A DNA stretch of 64,000 nt from Pseudophaeomoniella oleicola. Its lineage: Eukaryota; Ascomycota; Eurotiomycetes; Phaeomoniellales; Phaeomoniellaceae. The stretch lies in contig QWDQ01000027.1 of assembly GCA_003868215.1 (NCBI GenBank), positions 124,001-188,000 on the forward strand, in the 5' to 3' direction. The notes under the pieces were generated by a model. That model made no database searches and was not told the origin of the DNA. It worked only from the letters and a program-made list of their open reading frames with translations. This document shows, piece after piece, positions 56,874 to 64,000 of the stretch. How positions within the stretch are numbered: position 1 is the stretch's first letter; every line of letters starts with the position of its first letter. The translations under genes were made by a program, and so were the position numbers.

Positions 56874-57878
56874 CCATAGTATGTATGCCACGACGTACAC
56901 GATGCCACACCCTCCATGATCGATCCATCTCGCCATCCTTTTTTTCTTTCTTTGTATCTTAGGTCCTTAGGGGTGTAAGGGTACCTAGGCAAGGTACCTT
57001 AGGCAGGCAGGCATGTATTACCGGTAATTACTATGATATAATACGATTACAAAAGTCATGAGTGCAAGCCAGCCGCGTGTTTTAGGTCCCCATCCCTGTA
57101 ACTTTAGTGGATTGGGGGAGTGGCTGAACCTTTTGCGAAGAGCTGTCTTTCTCTGGCAAGTCTCTGGCAAAGTCTCAAGCCCCAGGCCCTTCAAGCCCCA
57201 AAGCCAAATGCCCAAACCCAAAGTAAAAAAATGAATCCCCGAAAGAAAAACAGAGAAGCTTTTGCCTGAGTAAACGTACAACTTACTTACCTGAATTACC
57301 TGAGGGGGGAGAGGTGCAGGGTGGAAGGTTCCAATCAAAGAGAACTACTCCCATCGTCCACTTGAGAGTCCCTTTCACCATCTTACTACGCAGTAACTTA
57401 CCTACCTAGTCGACTCTCTCCAGTCAGACCATCGACTACCTTCGTAACTTAACCCCTGCAATCTCAAGCCGCCCAAACAAATGTGGGAATCCTCAAGGAC
57501 TGAGAAAGTGAGTGACGGTGAACTGAATTCGATCCCAGCACATCCCATCCCATCCCATCCCATCCCATCGCTTTTACTACCTAGGTACTTTACTTTACCA
57601 ATTAAGTTACCACGAATATCCCAAATCCACTTTTACCTCATCTTCGCATCTACCCTTTGCAAACAGAATCCCCCTCAGCCGACCCATGTCCCTTTGTCAT
57701 CTCTTTTCCACTCGGCGCATCTCAAAACTTAGCATCATCATCATACTACCCAGTAGTAGTAGCTAAGGTAATTGGATGTACCTACCCTCGCTACCTAGGT
57801 ATATGTGGTCACCCCTGCTACATACATACCTATAGTACCCTGCTGCTACCATAGTAGACCCTCATCTACTCGTCTCTA

Positions 57879-58060
57879 CCCCCCCCCCTTCCTCCCCTTC
57901 CTCCCCTTCCTCCCCACGTTTGGTAGCCTTTCCCGTTACGATCCTGTAAGGAACCTCGCGTCCTTTTTCTCGAATCATTCGCTTTCGACCTAACCTGGCT
58001 AAAACGATACCGCCGGTACGCCAGACGACAAACAGCCCCCCCCTCCCCCCCCCCCTCTTC
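57879..58060. repeat. Polypyrimidine tracts upstream of csp-2
   Basis: Three ccttcctcc-type units at 57879-57915 and a near-pure C tract with single T at 58035-58060. CT-rich stretches of this kind are common near fungal transcription starts. Confidence 0.6.
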
Positions 58061-58598
58061 GGAGGCTAGTCGACTAGCACAAACGATCTTCCCTACCGGG
58101 TACGTCGAGACTTAATCATTCACCCTGCTCGTTACATGGGCCCTGGATCTTTCTCATCAGAACCGAAGGACACATCCCAGCAAGCTCCCCCTTCCAATAC
58201 CACGAACGTCGCCTCTTCTGCCGTCTGCTCGAACTGCAGGGACCTGCATCGCCTCAATATCTGGTCTACGTAAATCGAGGACCGTTTCCAACCTACCAAT
58301 CGGTCCTCAACTCAGGAACCTCGTGTCGCGACGCTACGCTACCTGTTGCAAAGCTCCATATATCTCGGCCTACTCATCACCTAACACCCTGCAAGAAACC
58401 ACTGCTAGGTGTGTGCTTGTTCACTGCCCAGTTGATCATCCAAAAAACACATCATCCTTGCGATCGACATCTGGTCCTGCGGATCACTACCGACAACTGC
58501 AAATCCGAATAGTAGCCATCGATCCAGATGAGACCTTGAATGGATGGCCCATGGTAATCATACCGAGGATCTAAACCGATAGAAAGTCCTAAAAAAAG

Positions 58599-61336
58599 AT
58601 GTTTCGCAACCGGTCAGTCTACAACATTTTCTACGACCTCTTCGCGTTCGCGACGACCTGGATGAACACTCAGTGCTGACCATGTTTAACAACAGAAGAA
58701 GCTCGCAGAAGCCCAGCGACGACTTCTACGCAAGCTTCAAACAGAATTTCCCCAATGTTGGCCCTGTTACCTCATCTGCGGGTGGAGGGCCCATGTTGAG
58801 ATCGACATCGCTCAGCGATGCACTCACAGACGCCCAAGTGCCACACCGGTATGTATACTGCGCCTCACCCTCCATGACATCTCTTCTCTTTCTTACACCT
58901 TTCACCTATGTACATGTTCCCTTTCCTCAAAACATATCTTTCCCCATGGGCATGTTTACTATGTCGTCGTCGTCGTCGCCTTCGGACATGGATGATTGGG
59001 AAGAGGATATGCTAACAACCAACGATATATACAGACAATTCGGCGACCTCGAGGATCTCAAGGAACAGGATGCGACACCCAAACCACTCAATGACAGTTG
59101 GCGCTTCACACCGTCGCTCATGGATCCCAATTCGTTCGCATTCGCGAACTTCGCAAACCAACCTCCGGGCTACTACACCCCGACGCCAGGGGGAATCAAC
59201 ACGCTGTACCACAGTCAAGCGGGAGACCTACACACGCCGGGTATGGGCATGCATATCGGTACCCCGTTGTCTTTACCACACACGGTAAACGCTTTAAACG
59301 CAGACGACCCCTCAATTGCCGACGTGCAGCACTTCCAACCCCATTTCCTGCAGAGTCACCCTTTTCAAAACATTAATCCCTTTGGCCCTCCTCCACATCT
59401 TCAACCACAGCCGGCATACCACCCCAGTAGCTTCCTGCAACACCAAGATTCCGGTTATGAAGCCATGGATGGCTCGCCAGGACAATCACCGGTGAATCCA
59501 GCGATGATGAGACCTCCGCTGATGGCTCAAATGGTCCCGAAGACCTCTGACGCCTCGATCAACGTCCCATCTCTGCCGATGGGGGAAAAGTGCGTATCTT
59601 TGTCCTGTTAACCGAAGTGTGTGCGCTAACGAGAGGCAGATTTCGATACCATGTAACCCTTAATGCACCGACAGCGATGATAAAGCATGCCGATGAGATT
59701 CCGATAACTTACCTGAACAAGGGACAAGCTTACACTATGTCTGTCATTGATACCGCACCTCTTCCACCTACACCAGGTCCGATCAGGTATCGAACGTTTG
59801 TTCGAGTCTCGTTCGAGGACGAGCAACAGCGTTTAAAACCATCGGCCTGTTGGCAACTGTGGAAGGAAGGCAGGGGTATGAATGAAGCCCATCAACGCGG
59901 CGGCAGACTTCTTGCCGTCGAGTATGTCGATCCTAATCAAGGCGGAGGCGGTGGCGATGATATCCGAAGACCACAGGTTGAAATCGAAAGTGCTTCGTTT
60001 GATGGCTTTTGCGTGAACTGGACAACCAATCCCATGACGGGTGGTGCTGATTGTGCTGTCTCCGTCCGTTTCAATTTCCTGTCGACCGACTTCAGCCACT
60101 CCAAAGGAGTGAAAGGTATCCCGGTACGGCTATGCGCCAAGACAGAGATGATCACACCTAGTCCAGTCGAAACCAGCCTGGCTGGAGACTCTGAAGTATG
60201 TTTTTGCAAGGTGAAGTTGTTCAGAGATCATGGAGCCGAACGGAAGCTCTCCAATGACGTCGCGCATGTCAAGAAAACGATCGAGAAATTGAAGCAACAA
60301 ATTGCTCAAGCAGAGTCTGGTATGAGCGGATTCGGCAAGAGGAAGCGAAGTGGTTCCATGATCAAGGCTCCCATCAGTAAGCCTGGAAAGGTTATGAAAC
60401 ACAAGAGAACCTGGTCTGTGGATTCTGACGGGGAGGGATCCTCGAGGCCAAGCGCAGAAGAAGATCTTCACGTGAAGCTAGCCACGATGCAAGACATGTT
60501 CTCTTCCACAAGACCTGTCAGCGTGCTTTTCCTCAAAGGGGACCCTGAAGACGATCCTGACAAATGCCCGGTCAAAATAGGAGGGGACGGGCAGGAGATG
60601 ATAGGCTTGACACGCACACAAACCTGGGAATCAAAACCAAGTCCAGGAAGTACTTCTCAGACTTCCAACATGGTCTCTCCAACCCCGAGTTCCAATTCTC
60701 TGCCATCCGTCAATCGCTCGGCCGAGAGGAAACTGTCGGTTGTTCAACAAGAACTGTCTCGACAAGGGTCCATTGATTGGTCCCAGCCCCAATCGCCCGA
60801 GAAGACAACCAAGGTACCGAAACGGAGTTCAATCGGAGCTTCCACAGGATTTTTCAATGCCGCAGGCGTGGATTCCTCTTACGTGCCACCCCCAGAAAGA
60901 CCGCTCAAGCCAGGTAAGAAGGTTCTCGTTACAGCTCGTATTAAATGCTAACCAGTGTGCAGTCGCATGTTTCTACGTATCCATACGCCAGTCAGGCGCA
61001 GCTCCAACGAACGATCTCTACCGAGCTGTATACTTGATGCGACGATCTGTCACAGATCTGATCAGCGGCATAGCAAACAAGTTCGCCGTCGATCAATCTC
61101 GAATCACCAGTGCCCTCCGGGTCAATTCGAAAGGCTTTAAGATCGTCGTGGATGAAGACGTGGTCAACGAACTTCCAGAAGGACAAGACATGTTCGTCGA
61201 ATTCCACGATATCGAGCAGGACCCGTCTATCAAGAATGAGTCCTTGAACCCGGCAGAAATCATGGTCGATGGTGATTTAAATTTCGTTGAAACCACCACG
61301 GCGACGACTGGAGTGGAACTGCGACTGTTCTTCTAA
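58599..61336 (+). CDS. csp-2: CP2/Grainyhead transcription factor, CSP-2 type
   Basis: Five exons (58599-58612, 58696-58848, 59035-59589, 59640-60913, 60963-61336) give 789 aa. The first exon is only 14 nt and joins MFRNR to RSSQKPSDDF; without it the frame would start at ATG 58682. The N-terminal ~235 residues are a Pro/His/Gln-rich presumed activation region. The CP2 DNA-binding domain starts at FRYHVTLNAPTAMI (about 242) and runs through ITYLNKGQAYTMSVID, RTFVRVSFEDEQQR and FNFLSTDFSHSKGVKGIPVRL to about 460. A coiled stretch KKTIEKLKQQIAQAESG and Ser-rich linker follow. A C-terminal ubiquitin-like/dimerisation region begins VACFYVSIRQSGAAPTNDLY. In Neurospora csp-2 is needed for conidial separation through cell-wall remodelling genes. 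The 186-nt second intron (58849-59034) and the donor gtgcgt of the third are notable. Confidence 0.93.
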
Positions 61337-62753
61337 TCCAGGCGTCAATTCTCAGTCTCTTAGATTGACATTAACGATTATGACATATTTCCTTGGACAT
61401 GAATCTCAATCACCAAAAAGAACTCTTCTATCGACTGAATCTTGGATGTCGACACTTGGCTTCCTCTCTACTTGGCCGATCTCCCACCCTCTCCTACCTT
61501 TTACGCATCGACCTTTGGCGTCGTGGTCGACTTGCTATTTGAAGATGATACACGAATCTCAGAAGCAATGACTTTCTATTTCAAACCAATATTCTCGGTC
61601 GGATATGGAATCGACAGCAACATAACAGGGAGGCATGTTAATTTTTGCTCATTTCCTTTCTTCAAACTTCAATTATTTTTTTCTTCTCTCTTTTCGTCTC
61701 ACGAGTACACGAAATTTGTTTTACAGGCGATACCCACTATTGAATATTTTGTACTTTTTATATTGCCTAATCAGCATGGTATGGAGGTCATGGGAATCCA
61801 TCAGCTTGAATTATGAATTCGTATAGCTGAAAGGGAGGGAATCGGTCATGACACAAACACATCATGTTTACAAATTTCCTTTGTTCCATGTTCTCCTATA
61901 CAATATACCCAGACTGCAATGTCTACCTATCAATTGTTTCTTGGCCATAAATTTGGTCTATCTAATTATTTCCGGGCGGCATTTCAGACACGTCTGGAGC
62001 CAATGGATGGTTTTAGCCGGGAGGGATAAGGGAAATTCCACACCTACTTCCAGGTTTCCTACATGTATTTTAATTACTACCTTACCTACCTTACCTACCT
62101 AATTAGCTCGGATCTCTCCCCTCTGGTCTCGACCAAGAGGTATACACACCAATACATAGTTTCTTTTCTCTATTTGCAAGTTCAGAGAGGGTCATTTGTC
62201 CTTCCCACGTTTGTGATGTTACCGACTTGAGACTTGAATCTACAACTTCTTTTTGATACCTGCAATCCTTGACAAATATGCTAGCAATATCTGAAGGAAC
62301 AATCTGAACGCATCCAGGTCTCTCAATATATCTTCAATCTATTACTCAATTACTACTACTTTTCATTAATATTGATCATCTTTCTTCTGTTTAAAAGAGG
62401 GAGGATTTTTTTTACTCTTCCTCCTCTCCCCTTCCCCCATCCTACAGAGATTATAGAGAGAAGAGGGGAGAGAGAAGATGGAGGGAAAGAGTGAGCAAAT
62501 CCTCGAGGGGCCTTGGCTTGGAACCGTATCAATGCATGTGTGCATGCATGCATGCATGCAATAAGTTACACCAAAGACTTTAGAACGGAACGGGATGGGA
62601 TGGAATGGGAATGGGAATGACAAAGACTGATAGAATCACATGTTTTGTATGTATGTATGTATGTATGTATGTACCCTTGGTATTTCTCCACGGCTACGTA
62701 GGTTAGAAAAGAAGGCCGGAAACATCTTCTTCATGTTCCTCCGGTCTTGACGA

Positions 62754-62792
<39 letters not shown>

Positions 62793-63825
62793 TTTACATG
62801 AGTGTCATTGGTCTGTCTGTCTGATCCTGTTTTGATCTGGTAACCAAACTGGAATCAGGACTTTCAAAGGGCTTGCTTGGGAAGGGGGGAGGGTAGGGGA
62901 GGGGACTTACGTGCGTGGTATATGCAGGGTCTAAGGGGGATTGGGAAGGGAAGGGAAGGGAAGGGAAGGGAAAAGAAGAGAAGAGATGAGATGGGTACGA
63001 ATGTAGGAAGGTAGTATTAGGTAGGAGGTACATACATCTGCATGTATCAAACTGAGTGAATGAGTGACGAACTGACTGAGTACCTACCTACCTACCTGAC
63101 CTAACCTACCCATCCCGTACATAACACACAAGTACCTACCTACCTTACCTATACATGACAGCATGTGGTTGTGGGATTCCCTTACCCTGTGTACCTAGGT
63201 CAACATCATATCATCACCTCATTTCACCACCCAATATATTAATGTGTACATATCTACCTACGTACCATACAAGCATACATACATACTAAAATCATCATCA
63301 TCCTCCTCCTACTACTAGTAAGCTAGATTGTGGCGTCCCATACTTGTGGCGAGTACTACGTAGTACCTACATAGTAATACGTACTATTGTGTGGCTGTGC
63401 ACATTATTTAGTGTCATCGGATAAATGAATGAATGGGGTCGGTCGGTCGGTCGGTCGGGGTCTAGATTCTTGTGGCTTGCTTGCTTGCGTGGCTAGTGAT
63501 CGATGATGTGGCGAGTATGGTGTGTGTGTGTGTGTGGCTAGTGATGTGATGTGATGTGGTGGCTGTGCAGGTACTATGGTCGTTTGAGATATATTGAAGT
63601 TTAAGTTAACTTACGTGAGGGTTGGTGTATTTTGTATCACGTCTGCTCGCGATCGCGATCGGATCGGTTTGAATAATTCAAGAGAGGTAAGTTACAAACA
63701 CAGGAACGGGAATAGAAACCGCGAGATATCGTGATACTGATTAAGACGTCACCCCTAAACATACATGCTCATATCTCGTCATGTCCCCCGTCTTCATGTC
63801 TGATGACGAATCTACGGACCACGAT
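61337..63825. other. Convergent spacer rich in simple repeats
   Basis: 2.5 kb between csp-2 (+) and the aldehyde dehydrogenase (-). A frame at 61442-61816 continues just after the csp-2 stop but has no domain and is likely 3' UTR. The rest is AT-rich and then microsatellite-rich. A palindrome copy (tactacgtagta) lies at about 63354-63365. Confidence 0.5.
62533..63536. repeat. Microsatellite cluster
   Basis: Within 1 kb: (GCAT)n at about 62541-62560, (TATG)n at 62647-62673, (CT)n at 62760-62785, (GGGAA)n at 62943-62972, (GGTC)n at 63437-63458, (TG)n at 63521-63536, plus tacctacc runs near 63080-63150. All are pure or nearly pure and probably length-variable. Confidence 0.9.
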
Positions 63826-64000
63826 TCATGACGGATACACCATCACGACCTTGGGGCGCGTGAATTCCCGAAGACCCCATGAACCGCCGAATCTGCCAAA
63901 GCCAGACTCCCCGACCCCGCCGTGGGGGTGATTCCCTTCGTCGTGAACGGATCCAGAGTTGATGTGCACGGCACCGACCTCGAGTTTCCTCGCGAGCTTG
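63826..64000 (-). CDS. Aldehyde dehydrogenase, C-terminal fragment (cut by window edge)
   Basis: The last 57 codons and TGA are inside the window; the rest lies beyond 64000. The visible part reads KLEVGAVHINSGSVHDEGNH, then PHGGVGESGFGRFGGSWGLREF and TRPKVV. This is the end of the ALDH fold: NS/N-G-SVHDE, the GGVGESGFGRFGG oligomerisation-loop signature and the final beta-strand. The wording is closest to the benzaldehyde/salicylaldehyde/vanillin dehydrogenase group, which oxidises aromatic aldehydes with NAD+. Catalytic Cys and Glu are outside the window. Confidence 0.88.
   Translation of the reverse strand, partial: KLARKLEVGAVHINSGSVHDEGNHPHGGVGESGFGRFGGSWGLREFTRPKVVMVYPS

Larger units (their letters stand above)
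50447..58598. other. 8.2-kb gene-poor region upstream of csp-2
   Basis: I find no coding gene. Frames up to 144 codons (50510-50944, 51123-51500, 51589-51978, 53302-53646) lack domains, good codon bias or splice partners. Composition is balanced and not RIP-like. Landmarks: tactacgtagta-type palindromes near 51579, 52751 and 54591; an 8-bp tandem repeat at 56824-56873; catcc repeats at 57540-57568; C/T tracts at 57879-57915 and 58035-58060. The last kilobase looks like promoter plus a long leader. Untranslated RNA genes could exist and would be invisible here. Confidence 0.5.

Noticed and set aside
58673-59611. csp-2 N-terminus as one unspliced 312-codon frame
   Set aside because: It would end in a stop before the CP2 domain. 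Canonical splice sites with branch motifs at 58849-59034 and 59590-59639 join the parts cleanly; retention of the first is kept as a finding.
1-64000. tRNA, rRNA or CRISPR-like arrays
   Set aside because: I looked for B-box-like GTTCRANNC words and regular spaced repeats. The few matches (for example near 13799 and 52529) fall in coding sequence or lack a cloverleaf and A box.

Overview
The window is chromosomal DNA of a filamentous ascomycete (Pezizomycotina). Genes are interrupted by short introns, mostly 42-186 nt with GT...AG ends. Several gene products are fungal or filamentous-fungal in character: a hybrid histidine kinase, a CP2/Grainyhead factor of the csp-2 kind, a BimE-like APC1 and a Whi5/Nrm1-type repressor. 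One AT-rich block carries the C-to-T, CpA-depleted signature of repeat-induced point mutation (RIP). No operons, phage, plasmid or CRISPR-like structures are visible, and I recognised no tRNA or rRNA gene. The sequence does not let me name the genus.

Layout. 1-6.5 kb: a small unknown gene, the Golgi membrane protein gene sys1, and a soluble GAF-type hybrid histidine kinase. 7.4-9.3 kb: a dead, RIP-mutated TIR transposon of 1840 bp flanked by TA. 9.5-15.6 kb: a medium-chain reductase, the mitochondrial copper/COX assembly factor coa6, an MFS monocarboxylate-type permease, and a PDAP1-like phosphoprotein. 17-19.4 kb: a two-finger C2H2 transcription factor. 22.4-38.1 kb: a housekeeping block with cog5, a probable nup37, a 6.2-kb intronless apc1 and a large acidic Ala/Glu/Pro-rich protein of unknown function. 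39-45.2 kb: a PLP-dependent group II decarboxylase, nop9 and a Whi5/Nrm1-like protein. 47.8-50.4 kb: a HExxHxxGxxH metallopeptidase with a jacalin-like C-terminus. 50.4-58.6 kb: 8 kb with no gene I can support. 58.6-61.3 kb: the csp-2-type CP2/Grainyhead factor. 61.3-63.8 kb: microsatellite-rich spacer. The right edge cuts an aldehyde dehydrogenase gene.

Most genes are unrelated housekeeping genes; there is no biosynthetic cluster. Two loose themes are visible. Cell-cycle and nuclear functions (nup37-like and apc1 share a divergent promoter; the Whi5-like gene lies 10 kb further on) make up much of the middle. The regulatory genes (C2H2 factor, Whi5-like, csp-2) have the longest non-coding flanks. 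Exon joins were worked out by hand from splice sites and reading-frame continuity; where the start or first intron is uncertain this is stated. I found no convincing new biological system. The best leads are the acidic repeat protein, the csp-2 locus with its gene desert and in-frame intron, and a palindromic motif that recurs in the spacers.
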